DNA from: an uncultured Lachnoclostridium sp.
GTDB lineage: Bacteria; Bacillota; Clostridia; Lachnospirales; Lachnospiraceae
Direction: 5' to 3'
Assembly (NCBI GenBank): GCA_947369165.1
Contig: CANBKJ010000002.1
Span: 1 to 64,000, forward strand
DNA: 64,000 nucleotides
Of the stretch, positions 8,980 to 17,691 are shown piece by piece. The position numbers and the translations under genes were made by a program. Within the stretch, counting starts at the first letter, position 1; every line of letters starts with the position of its first letter. The notes below the pieces were generated by a model. That model saw only the letters and a list, made by a program, of their open reading frames with translations. It ran no database searches and had not been told where the DNA came from.

Positions 8980-9848
8980 TGTTTGGAAAAAAGAGAGCGG
9001 ACGAGCCGATTGTGAATAATCCTAATCCGCCTTCCCGACCCGTACACAGGAGCATACAGGAGCTGCGTACACTTTGTTATACGGAAACGGGAAACCGTGA
9101 GTACCAGCAGGACGCCGTATATGTATCCAAGAGCAGGATACTTGCCTCGAACAAGGTTACGAGGGTTTTAGCGGTAGTGTGTGATGGTATGGGAGGAATG
9201 GCGGACGGTGGAAAAGCGAGCAAGACAGCAATCCAAATGATGATCCAGGGCTTTGAACGGATCGAAAGACTGCCGAGTGTTGACATCCCAGCCTTTTTCC
9301 GTCAAGGGATTACAGCGATTGATAACGTAATACATCATTTCCCGAAAGAAAACGGGAAGGGTTCGGGAACGACGATGGTGGCGGTGATCGCTGAGGAGAA
9401 CAGATGGTACTGGGCATCCGTTGGGGACAGCCGGATCTATGTCATTCGGGGAAGGAATATGAGGCAGGTGACGAGGGATCATAATTACTGGCTCCGGCTG
9501 CAGGAAATGGTGGCGGCAGGGCAGATGACGATGGATGAGGCACTGGCGGCGCGCCAGAAGGAGGCGTTGATCAGCTTTCTCGGGATAGGGAATATAAGCC
9601 TTATGGATGTTAGCGTGCAGCCGTATGAAATGCAGATCGGGGATACGATCATGCTGTGCAGTGACGGCATTACAAAGACGCTTACCGACGATCAGATCAA
9701 AAACATCATAACGGATGACATTGTATCCATGGAGGAAAAGGCAAGAACGCTCGTGCGTGCGGCTGTCACAAATAATACCCATTCCCAGGACAATACATCG
9801 GTAGCGGTGATGCAGTTCAGGGAAGTGGAAATAAGCAAGACGAAATGA
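8979..9848 (+). CDS. PP2C-family Ser/Thr protein phosphatase
   Basis: The product is 289 aa. After a basic, Pro-rich N-terminal extension of ~35 residues comes a full PP2C domain: GNREYQQDAVYV, CDGMGGMADGG, SVGDSRIYVI, TRDHNYW, MLCSDGITKTL and SQDNTSVAV. All metal-binding Asp positions expected for the family are present. The ATG at 8979 overlaps the stop of the upstream kinase by one base and has GGAGGTG 5 bases upstream, so translation is coupled to that kinase. An in-frame ATG at 8922 lies inside the kinase gene and has no ribosome site. The protein is probably cytoplasmic. With the one at 4495 it makes two distinct phosphatases for six kinases. Confidence 0.93.
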   Translation: MFGKKRADEPIVNNPNPPSRPVHRSIQELRTLCYTETGNREYQQDAVYVSKSRILASNKVTRVLAVVCDGMGGMADGGKASKTAIQMMIQGFERIERLPSVDIPAFFRQGITAIDNVIHHFPKENGKGSGTTMVAVIAEENRWYWASVGDSRIYVIRGRNMRQVTRDHNYWLRLQEMVAAGQMTMDEALAARQKEALISFLGIGNISLMDVSVQPYEMQIGDTIMLCSDGITKTLTDDQIKNIITDDIVSMEEKARTLVRAAVTNNTHSQDNTSVAVMQFREVEISKTK

Positions 9849-9886
9849 GCCTGCAGGTGCAGGCACACAGAGAAAGGAGAAAAGTT

Positions 9887-10699
9887 ATGAACTTAAGCAG
9901 ATGCGAAAATGGACATTTTTATGATACGGAACGGTATACGAGCTGTCCGCATTGTACGGGGGCAGGGACGCCGGCTTCCAACAGCCTGACGACGGTATTT
10001 ACGGAAGATCCTGGGGTGCCGCTTCCGCTTCAGGAAGGAAAACCGGATCTCCCGGCGACGGCAGGTACCGTTCCCATGGACTTTTCACTGCAGGATACGC
10101 TGCCCACGGCTCCAGATCCGGCGTCCCAGTACACGATGGCAGCCCCGAATATCAACTCTCTGGATACGCCGACGGTTCCGCTGGGCGAATCAGGCATGAC
10201 GCTTCCGGTTACGGATCCGGCGGTTTTCGGGGACAATGACCATACGGTCGCATTTTTTGACGACGTATTTTCCAATGTGGTGCCAGACGCCGTGAAGCCG
10301 GCGCCAGGACAAGGCGCCCCAGCTGTATCTTCCCCGTGTGTGGGCTGGCTGATCGCGATCGGCGGTGTCCATATCGGGCAGGATTTCCGGTTAAAGGTCG
10401 GAAAGAATTTTATTGGAAGAGACGAGAAAATGGACGTTGCGATGACGGGTGACAAAAGCGTTTCACGAAACAGACACGCAGTCGTTGTTTATGAACCGAA
10501 GCAGCATCTCTATCTGATCCAGCCGGGCGAGTCCAGCGCGCTTGTTTACTGCAATGACGAGGTTGTTCTTTCTCCGGTCCGGTTAAAGCCGTATGACATT
10601 ATCACGGTGGGGGAAGTAAACCTTCTGTTTGTTCCGCTTTGTGGAAAAGAGTTTAACTGGAGCGAATTGTTGGAAGAAATGGCCTGTAAAAATCACTAA
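9887..10699 (+). CDS. Zinc-ribbon plus FHA domain protein
   Basis: The product is 270 aa with the same layout as the protein at 5227. The N-terminus has C-E-N-G-H-F-Y-D...CPHC, and a long Pro/Thr-rich linker (~30-130) contains several acidic Thr sites such as LDTPTVPL and NDHTVAFFDD. The C-terminal FHA domain has IGRDEKMDV and VSRNRHAVVV, and lacks the usual terminal NG. The two zinc-ribbon FHA proteins look like paralogues and could be alternative adaptors for different kinases or phosphosites. ATG 9887 has AGAAAGGAGA six bases upstream; the open frame extends further left but without a ribosome site. Confidence 0.85.
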   Translation: MNLSRCENGHFYDTERYTSCPHCTGAGTPASNSLTTVFTEDPGVPLPLQEGKPDLPATAGTVPMDFSLQDTLPTAPDPASQYTMAAPNINSLDTPTVPLGESGMTLPVTDPAVFGDNDHTVAFFDDVFSNVVPDAVKPAPGQGAPAVSSPCVGWLIAIGGVHIGQDFRLKVGKNFIGRDEKMDVAMTGDKSVSRNRHAVVVYEPKQHLYLIQPGESSALVYCNDEVVLSPVRLKPYDIITVGEVNLLFVPLCGKEFNWSELLEEMACKNH

Positions 10700-10744
10700 A
10701 GACTTGGAATTTGTGCCGATTGCGCGGCGGAATGGAGAAGAAGG

Positions 10745-11650
10745 ATGGAACGGTTGGCAAAGGGCATGAGGACGGCATGCGGGCTGTTATTACTGTTGAA
10801 TTTGGTAGTTTTTTTCGTACCGGTTACTAAAATCGAAAGGCAGAATTCGCCGGGCAGGTCAGAACTCACCTATTCCCAGATGGACTATGTGACATCGATG
10901 CTGAGGGAGCAGCTTCCCCACGACGAATATCTGGAGCCGGGACAGATGGAAGTAAGCGGCTTCATGACTGTGGCATGTTTTATGCTGCTACCGCTTTTAC
11001 TGTCAGCGGCGGGCGGTGCATACGGGATCGCCGGAAGCCCGAGTCAAATGTTTACCGGCGTCAGCTCTCTTTTAAGCGCGGGCTGTTATGCAGCGCAGTA
11101 CGTCAGACTGAGCGGGCTGTGGCCGGCTGGGACGCAGAACCTGAGATGCGTACGCAGCCCCGGCAGCTATCTGGCAGTCATCGTGCCGTGTGTCGCCGCA
11201 CTGTTTGGTATCCTTACGTTCATTCTTGTACCAAGGGTGAATAAGGAAAGCAGGAAGGCAATTCCGGGCGGACCGGATGGGACTGAGCGGATGCAGGAGG
11301 CAAAAGAAGGACAGGCCGGGTACGTGATACGGGGAGCCGGGGGCGTCATGACCGGGCTGGCGGGCATATACGAGGGGGCGGAGATCGAATTCTATGATGG
11401 CATGGCAATCCGGCTCGGCCGACTGCCAGACAATGACCTGATCTTTGTAAATGAAATGCAGGTCAGCCGTCGACATTGTGAGATTACGTGGCACGCTGCA
11501 GAAAATATTTTTACGATCAGGGATTTTTCAAGCAGCGGAAGTTACATACATGGTTCCGGGGCAAGAGTACCGCAAAATGTGGAAACACCCTTGAGCCCGG
11601 GAACCATACTGGATATCGGGGATGAAAGAAACAGATTCCGCCTTGGATAA
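10745..11650 (+). CDS. Polytopic membrane protein with C-terminal FHA domain
   Basis: The product is 301 aa. Hydrophobic segments are visible at about 9-27, 75-95, 100-120 and 140-160, suggesting four helices. A charged cytoplasmic linker leads to an FHA domain (~215-300: LGRLPDNDL, VSRRHCEITW, SSSGSYIHG). The membrane part is not recognised as a known family. It would recruit phosphothreonine proteins to the membrane. It begins 45 bp after the preceding FHA gene behind GGAGAAGAAGG and ends 18 bp before the next kinase gene. Confidence 0.82.
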   Translation: MERLAKGMRTACGLLLLLNLVVFFVPVTKIERQNSPGRSELTYSQMDYVTSMLREQLPHDEYLEPGQMEVSGFMTVACFMLLPLLLSAAGGAYGIAGSPSQMFTGVSSLLSAGCYAAQYVRLSGLWPAGTQNLRCVRSPGSYLAVIVPCVAALFGILTFILVPRVNKESRKAIPGGPDGTERMQEAKEGQAGYVIRGAGGVMTGLAGIYEGAEIEFYDGMAIRLGRLPDNDLIFVNEMQVSRRHCEITWHAAENIFTIRDFSSSGSYIHGSGARVPQNVETPLSPGTILDIGDERNRFRLG

Positions 11651-11668
11651 AAATGAAAGAGGTACTAT

Positions 11669-14050
11669 ATGGCAAGTGAATTATGCATGAAGTGTTTTCA
11701 TGTAAAAGGTAAATATGATATATGTCCCCTGTGCGGTTATGCAGAAGGGACACCTCCGGATCAGCCCCACTACCTGATGCCGGGCACGATCTTAGGAGGG
11801 CACTTCCTCGTCGGAACGGCGATCGGTGCAGGGGGATTCGGCATTACATACCGCTGTTTCGACGTTACACTGGGAGTTGTCGTGGCGGCAAAGGAATTTT
11901 ACCCGGCGGGACTCGTAAACCGTGCCCCGGGGCAGGCAGCGGTCGGGCTTTTATCGGGGGATAAGAGAAGCCAGTACCGTGCGCAGCTGAGCCGTTTCCT
12001 CATGGAAGCCCAGAGCATCGCCCAGTTTGGAAAGGCGAAGGACATTGTAAATGTATACGATTTTTTCGAGGAAAATAATACGGCATATATCATTATGGAA
12101 TACGTCGACGGCATACTGCTAAAGGACTATCTGGAAAAGCAGGGACGCGTGGAGCCGGAGGACGCGCTGAGCATCATAGCGCCGATTATAGAGGCGGTGA
12201 AGAAAATACATGGGGAGGGGATCATCCACAGGGACATCAGCCCGGACAATATATTCATTTCTGGCAGTGACTCCGTTAAGGTATTTGACTTTGGCGCCGC
12301 ACAGCTAAACGACAGCTCTGCCGGATTGGCTGCGGAAAAGGTCATTAAAGTCGGGTATTCAGCGCCGGAACAGTACAGGGACAAGTATAAACAGGGATTC
12401 TTTACAGACATTTACTCTGTAGGTGCGATCTTATACCAGATGCTCACCGGCATAAAGCCGATCGAATCCACGGAGCGGGAATTTAAGGATGAACTAAAGT
12501 CACCGCTGGAACTCGGTGTAAAAGTGGAGCCGAATATCGACAGGGCAGTAATGGAAGCGCTGGCAGTTAAGCCAGAACTGCGTTTTCAGAACATCCAGCA
12601 TTTTGAGGACGCCCTCCAGAGCAAAAGGATCGCTGAATACCCAAAACAGAAGCTGCGGAAGAGGAAACGGAAGCGGAACTGGATCATCAGCCTGGCGGTG
12701 GCGGTAGTTTTAGGAATCTGTGTATTTATTGGCCTTATGAATACGGTGTTACGGGAAGAGCAAGTGATTTTCGACCAGCTTCTGAAGAAAGAGGAGACCC
12801 CCATCGTTGTATGGGTGGACAGCCAGGAGGCCAGGAAAAAGCTGGAGGACATCGTGGAAAAGGATTTTTTCCCGAGCCAGGATACGGCTGCCGGGAACAA
12901 GAAACTGAAAGAGATGCTGCGGGACAATGAAAAAAATCTGAAGGAGTCGGGCATTCAGGTGGTGGACGTGACAGAGGGCGATTCCGGCGGCACGATGGAG
13001 ACGAAACTGGCAGAGGCGAAAGCCAGCGGGAACATGCCGGATATGTTTTTATCAGACAGGGTCAGGAACCTGGATGAGTATTCTCTCATTTCCCTAAAAG
13101 AGGATGTGTATGACGCCATCGATGACCTGGATCAGTACCTGTATTTCGATACATATCCGAAGTACTGCCGGGACATGAAAGAAATTCCTACGGGCATAAA
13201 TGGGATGTTTCTTTATGGCATCCACTTTGAGGATAATAAGAAGAATACTTTTGACAGTAGCAAATTTTATGTAGATTCCTCTGCACCGACGGTGGAACTC
13301 CAGGATATCATGGATCGCAACGGGGTGCAGAATCGGAAGGAATTTACGATGGTTGAGGACGGCTTCAGCACGAAAGCGGGCATCCTGTCCAATAGCAATT
13401 GTTTTCTGCCTCAGAGCGGCACCCTGGCGCCGGATTCGGATCTTGTCAGCAGCCTGTATTATTTTGCGGCGCAGATGCGTGGTGAAACAGTTAATAAGAG
13501 GAAAGCAGTGAAGGGCGGAACCGGGAAGGATGTGCCGGGAAACAGTGTAATTGCTGGCGTGGAATACCGGAAAGGGCTGAACGAGTGGAGAAACGGCGTA
13601 CAAAGAGGCGGGATTACGGCCAACGAAGTGAGTGACTATTCTGTACAGGTTGTGACAAAGGATGGGCAAATGCTCGTCACCTATGAGGACAAGTTTGCAG
13701 TTTCGGCAGAATCCTCAAGGAACCGGCAGATCGCCTGTATGCGGCTTCTCCGGATCTGCCTGCTGAAATCGGCGCAGACAAAGAATTACCCATCGGATCT
13801 GAGTACGCCGTTTCCTATTCTAAAAAGTGCTTTTGACGAATTTTTTGAATATAACAAAGAACATAAATGCTTTCAGAAAATGATAGGCAGCCCTACATAC
13901 CTGATCGGAGACGGACTGGCGGAACTGAAGGGATTCGACGATGGCGTGTGCGGGCTGGCGGATAAGAATGCGATGCAGTATGAAAATATTTTAGCGTATT
14001 GTGAGAAGTATGTGGAGAATAAAAAGAAGGAAACACAGGTGGAGGATTAG
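11669..14050 (+). CDS. Transmembrane Ser/Thr protein kinase with extracellular solute-binding-like domain
   Basis: The product is 793 aa. N-terminal zinc ribbon (CMKC...CPLCGY), then a kinase domain (~40-310) with GAGGFGITYR, VAAKEFYP, HRDISPDN and DFGAAQ, all consistent with activity. A basic stretch and a membrane helix (~336-357) separate it from a ~430-residue extracellular part. That part has features of ABC-type extracellular solute-binding proteins: VVWVDSQEARKKLEDIV near its start, a MPDMFLSD segment, ITANEVSDYSVQ and LYYFAAQMRGE. The assignment of this outer domain is by resemblance only. If right, a sugar- or peptide-type ligand would control an intracellular kinase, a pairing not usual for PASTA-type bacterial kinases. 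The start follows GAAAGAGG 9 bases upstream. Confidence 0.88.
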   Translation: MASELCMKCFHVKGKYDICPLCGYAEGTPPDQPHYLMPGTILGGHFLVGTAIGAGGFGITYRCFDVTLGVVVAAKEFYPAGLVNRAPGQAAVGLLSGDKRSQYRAQLSRFLMEAQSIAQFGKAKDIVNVYDFFEENNTAYIIMEYVDGILLKDYLEKQGRVEPEDALSIIAPIIEAVKKIHGEGIIHRDISPDNIFISGSDSVKVFDFGAAQLNDSSAGLAAEKVIKVGYSAPEQYRDKYKQGFFTDIYSVGAILYQMLTGIKPIESTEREFKDELKSPLELGVKVEPNIDRAVMEALAVKPELRFQNIQHFEDALQSKRIAEYPKQKLRKRKRKRNWIISLAVAVVLGICVFIGLMNTVLREEQVIFDQLLKKEETPIVVWVDSQEARKKLEDIVEKDFFPSQDTAAGNKKLKEMLRDNEKNLKESGIQVVDVTEGDSGGTMETKLAEAKASGNMPDMFLSDRVRNLDEYSLISLKEDVYDAIDDLDQYLYFDTYPKYCRDMKEIPTGINGMFLYGIHFEDNKKNTFDSSKFYVDSSAPTVELQDIMDRNGVQNRKEFTMVEDGFSTKAGILSNSNCFLPQSGTLAPDSDLVSSLYYFAAQMRGETVNKRKAVKGGTGKDVPGNSVIAGVEYRKGLNEWRNGVQRGGITANEVSDYSVQVVTKDGQMLVTYEDKFAVSAESSRNRQIACMRLLRICLLKSAQTKNYPSDLSTPFPILKSAFDEFFEYNKEHKCFQKMIGSPTYLIGDGLAELKGFDDGVCGLADKNAMQYENILAYCEKYVENKKKETQVED

Positions 14051-14076
14051 TGTGCTGACAAGAAAGGATGAACAGA

Positions 14077-15549
14077 ATGAAAGCATATAGGAACAGTAGA
14101 ATTGCAATTCTATTGATTTTATCAATGGTGGCAGCGGTGTGGAGCGGGAGAGCCGGGAGCGCAGGGAGCATAAGAGAGAAACAACAGGCGGAAGAGCCGG
14201 TAACAGAGATCACGGAGGTGTGGATTGGGATTAAGACACCTGCGGTTGATCAGGCGTTACCAGACACAGCTACAGTGGAAACAGTTTCTGTAGAAAGTGG
14301 AACGGTTGAAGCGGTTTCTGTAGAAAGAGGAACGGTGGAAACAGTTTCTGTGGAGAAAGTTAATTGGTTGCATGAGAGCGGTAATGAGGTCGGGGATAAC
14401 GAGAAGGCTGAAAGTGGGAAGAGCTATACATGTTTAATTATATTAAAAGCAAAAGATGGATATAAGTTTAAGGATAAAGATAATTTAGGGGTTTACTTTA
14501 ATGGTAACAAAGAGTTTAAAGCCACGGTTAATAAGTATGAGGATGACAGAAAAGTTGTCTATGTAGAATATGGATTTAAAGTAGATGGTTCTGGTTCTAG
14601 TACTTCCCCATCCCCGCCAGTCACGCCGACTGATACGCCAGTTCAAACAACAACAACACCTGATAAAACCGATAAGCCTACATCATCTCCAACAGCCGAG
14701 CCGACTGCCGGACCAGTCGAGCCTACCCCTGCCGTGCCGGATACGGAAACGCCGGATGTGCAAAAGCCCTCCGCCACGTGGCCCGGTGATGTGTTCCTGC
14801 CGTCCCCCAGTCCGGCTGTTTACATGATTACATTGGATGCCAATAAAGGGACGGTGCCGGATGCAGATAAGAAGAAGGTGACAAAAAGATTGATTCCCTT
14901 TACGGCTGCCCAGATGGATACGATCAAACTGCCAGTGCCGGTGCGGAAGGGGTATGTGTTTATCGGCTGGTATTCAGGGAAGACCCGGGTGGAAAAGATC
15001 AGGGAGGCGAAGGATATTTCCTTAAAGGCTTTGTGGATGAAGGATACATTTACCTATCCCAATTTCAATTTTAAAAAGAATCTGGATTCCAAGTTAAAGT
15101 GGAATGTTACAGTTAATTCCATCGAGAAGAAATATAAAAAAAACGTGAAGATCAATAAAAAAAAGGGAACGATAAAAGGAAAAAAATACTTTAAGAAAGC
15201 GAACGTCGTTCTAAAGATAGATGGGAAAAAAATCTCTGTGACGGTGAAAGCAAAGCTGCCGAAACCGAAGATTGTGCCAATGCCAGGAAAAAAATTACAG
15301 TATTATGTTTCTGGTGCATATCGAAGATATGCCTTGAAGTATACGTATGTTAAAGCAGGGGCGACCCGGGCAGTAGCAGAGTATAGTTTTAAAAAAGGAA
15401 AAGGTTATAAAAAATGTGGAAAATACCAGAATATGCTTAAGGGTGCGAGAGCCAGTGTAAAAAAGGGGAAAAAGGTATATTTTAGGGTAAGGATTTATTA
15501 TGGTAAATATTCATCGCCGCCATCTGCGCCCAAACTGTTAAAAGGATAA
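14077..15549 (+). CDS. Secreted protein with Thr/Pro-rich linker and InlB/Listeria-Bacteroides-type repeat
   Basis: The product is 490 aa. Signal peptide at ~1-30. A region with three near copies of TVE[TA]VSVE (about residues 65-95) leads to a small domain, then a Thr/Pro/Ser-rich spacer (~175-245), one InlB B-repeat-like unit (DANKGTVPDA...GYVFIGWYSGK, about 250-325), and a strongly basic C-terminus with repeated KK and GK. There is no LPxTG motif, so it may be held to the wall by charge. Kinase genes lie on both sides within ~30 bp, so it probably shares their transcript. A ligand or surface partner for the outer kinase domains is conceivable but not shown. ATG 14077 fits AGAAAGG better than the ATG at 14068. 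Confidence 0.7.
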   Translation: MKAYRNSRIAILLILSMVAAVWSGRAGSAGSIREKQQAEEPVTEITEVWIGIKTPAVDQALPDTATVETVSVESGTVEAVSVERGTVETVSVEKVNWLHESGNEVGDNEKAESGKSYTCLIILKAKDGYKFKDKDNLGVYFNGNKEFKATVNKYEDDRKVVYVEYGFKVDGSGSSTSPSPPVTPTDTPVQTTTTPDKTDKPTSSPTAEPTAGPVEPTPAVPDTETPDVQKPSATWPGDVFLPSPSPAVYMITLDANKGTVPDADKKKVTKRLIPFTAAQMDTIKLPVPVRKGYVFIGWYSGKTRVEKIREAKDISLKALWMKDTFTYPNFNFKKNLDSKLKWNVTVNSIEKKYKKNVKINKKKGTIKGKKYFKKANVVLKIDGKKISVTVKAKLPKPKIVPMPGKKLQYYVSGAYRRYALKYTYVKAGATRAVAEYSFKKGKGYKKCGKYQNMLKGARASVKKGKKVYFRVRIYYGKYSSPPSAPKLLKG

Positions 15550-15581
15550 AAGTGTAAAAAACGAAAGGAGCGATTCCGGAT

Positions 15582-17666
15582 ATGAAATTATGTATGGGAT
15601 GTATGAATCAGATTGAGGATCAAATGGCAGTCTGCCCCTGCTGCGGTTTTAATGAGAGCCAATTGCAGCAGGAAGGGTATTATTTGGCGCCGGGTACGAT
15701 CATCGGCGGCAAGTATATCGTGGGGCGCGCGATAAGCTATGGAGGATATACGGTTACCTATTTGGGGCTGGATGCGGAGAAAAACCTGAAGGTTACCATA
15801 AAGGAATATCTGCCCAGTGATTTTTCCACCCGTTCTGAAGGGGAGGTGGATGTGACGATTTACTCGGGCGATGCAAGAAGGCAGTTCGAGCAGGGGCTTA
15901 CCACCTTTTTGAACGAGGCGAATAGGATTCACCAGCTGGGAAAGCCCAAGGGGATCATGCAGGTATATGACTGCGTGGCACAGAACGATACCGGATACGT
16001 AATTTCAGAATATCTGGAAGGTAAAACATTGGCACAAATACTGAATGAGGGGAAAATATTTTCTCCTCAGGAGGCGAAAAACTTTATTTGTGAAATTCTT
16101 GAAGGGCTGCGGAGGGTGCATCCGCTGGACGTAGTCCACTGTGATATTGCGCCGGAAACAATTCTTGTCACGTCGGCGGGGGAAATTAAGCTGCTTGATT
16201 TTGGCGCGACCAGGTATGTGACAACGGCCAATTCAAAGAGTCTTGCAATCATATTGAAACAGGGGTATGCGCCGGAAGAGCAGTACCGCAGCAGCGGAGT
16301 CCGAGGACCATGGACAGACGTATATGCACTGGGGGCGGTTATGTATCATATGATCACGGGGACGGTTCCCCTTGAGGCGGTAGACCGTGCCCTTGTCGAC
16401 GAGTTAAAGGATCCTTCCCAGCTTGGGATACAGATCCCGCCCAATATGGAAAGTGCGTTAATGAATGCCCTGAACGTATACCAGAAAGACCGCACCCCTT
16501 CTGCCGAGGTGTTCTATCAGGAGCTGAACAGTGCCCAGGTTAAGCGCATTCAGGTAAAAAAGCGGAAATACGAAACCGGGAAATTTCCGGCGTGGGCAAA
16601 GGCCCTTGTGGCGGGACTGCTTTGTGCTGCGTTAGCTGGTGGGGCATATATACTTCTCAGCCCGAATAGAGGGGAGAAGGTGGAAGGCGAGGCAGCTGAT
16701 TCAAAAAAGGAGCCGGCGCTGAATATTATCGGAATGACAGAAGGGGAGGCTGAGGAAGCATTAAAATCAAAAGGGATAAAGTATGAACTGGGCAGGAAAG
16801 TTGTTTTTGATCCGGATGTAAAAAACGGGAGCGAAATACTCTCTCAAGAGCCCGCCGCGGGAACCGTGCCGGAGAAAGGAACAGTGACAGCGGAGATAAT
16901 ACTCAGCAGCGAGAAATGTCTGTATCGGGATCTTCTGGAGGAGGAGGAAGTCAATTCTTTATGTGAAAAGTTTGGGATAGATGTGCAGAAGGTGAGCGCC
17001 TCCGAAGAAAAGGATGCAGATGATCCAGAAAAGACCTATGGCAGGCTGTATTCTGTCATACTGGCGGACGGAAGGGTGCTAAAGCCGAAAGACCTGAAAA
17101 GTAAGGACATCATGACCCTGTCGGACATACAGTCTGTAACCTACTATGTCAGCCCGTACTTTTATGTAAAAAAGCTGGAGAATTACAAAGGGAAAAATAT
17201 AGGGAAGATCAAGTTTCATAAGTATACCGAAAAGAAAGGGAAAAAGGTAAAGGCCGGAACCGGCAGGCCGCCATGTTCCTATACATATTTTTCTTTTGAG
17301 GAAGAGAGAGGCTGTATAGTCAGCCAGAGGAAGGCGAAGGGGAAAAGCTATCGCTCAGACAGAGATAACGGAAGCCTGTTTGACGTGGTGAAAGAGAAGA
17401 TCAGCTGGAAAGGGAAAAAAGCGGATGAACTGATTTCAGAGTTGGAAGACAGAGGGTTTAAGAAGGACAAGCTGGTGGTAAAGGGAAATGGTACGGAGAT
17501 CGGTGAGATCAAAGTGAGCGGAAAAGGAGGAAAAAAATTCTTTACCGCCAGGGACAGGATCACGATAACCCGAAAAAAGCAGGAGGCCAGACCGCAGGCA
17601 GCTAAGCCGAGTGGTAAGAAAAATAAGGAGATAACCAGTGGGGACGGGAACGGAGATTGGAATTAA
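15582..17666 (+). CDS. Transmembrane Ser/Thr kinase with degenerate active site (possible pseudokinase) and PASTA-like tail
   Basis: The product is 694 aa. Zinc ribbon CMGC...CPCCGF, then a kinase-fold domain (~40-315). The Gly loop is altered (SYGGYTVTY instead of GAGGFGITY) and the catalytic loop reads HCDIAPET: the Arg of HRD is Cys and the metal-binding Asn is Thr. The ATP Lys (VTIKEYLP) and DFGAT remain. It may therefore be weak or inactive, acting as an allosteric partner. A membrane helix (~337-360) is followed by an extracellular PASTA-like domain (NIIGMTEGEAEEALKSKG) and a second PASTA-like domain near the C-terminus (KKADELISELEDRGFKK). The whole tail from residue ~335 is nearly identical to that of the next gene. 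The ribosome site is AAAGGAG. Confidence 0.87.
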   Translation: MKLCMGCMNQIEDQMAVCPCCGFNESQLQQEGYYLAPGTIIGGKYIVGRAISYGGYTVTYLGLDAEKNLKVTIKEYLPSDFSTRSEGEVDVTIYSGDARRQFEQGLTTFLNEANRIHQLGKPKGIMQVYDCVAQNDTGYVISEYLEGKTLAQILNEGKIFSPQEAKNFICEILEGLRRVHPLDVVHCDIAPETILVTSAGEIKLLDFGATRYVTTANSKSLAIILKQGYAPEEQYRSSGVRGPWTDVYALGAVMYHMITGTVPLEAVDRALVDELKDPSQLGIQIPPNMESALMNALNVYQKDRTPSAEVFYQELNSAQVKRIQVKKRKYETGKFPAWAKALVAGLLCAALAGGAYILLSPNRGEKVEGEAADSKKEPALNIIGMTEGEAEEALKSKGIKYELGRKVVFDPDVKNGSEILSQEPAAGTVPEKGTVTAEIILSSEKCLYRDLLEEEEVNSLCEKFGIDVQKVSASEEKDADDPEKTYGRLYSVILADGRVLKPKDLKSKDIMTLSDIQSVTYYVSPYFYVKKLENYKGKNIGKIKFHKYTEKKGKKVKAGTGRPPCSYTYFSFEEERGCIVSQRKAKGKSYRSDRDNGSLFDVVKEKISWKGKKADELISELEDRGFKKDKLVVKGNGTEIGEIKVSGKGGKKFFTARDRITITRKKQEARPQAAKPSGKKNKEITSGDGNGDWN
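16584..17654 (+). repeat. Direct repeat copy A (kinase tail)
   Basis: This ~1.07-kb stretch is repeated at 18727-19797 with a constant offset of 2143 bp. About a dozen substitutions fall in the first ~220 bp; from about 16808 on I see no difference until near the 3' end. It encodes the membrane helix and PASTA-like tails of two kinases. Confidence 0.92.
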
Positions 17667-17691
17667 GAAAAATACAAGGAGGAAAGAACCC

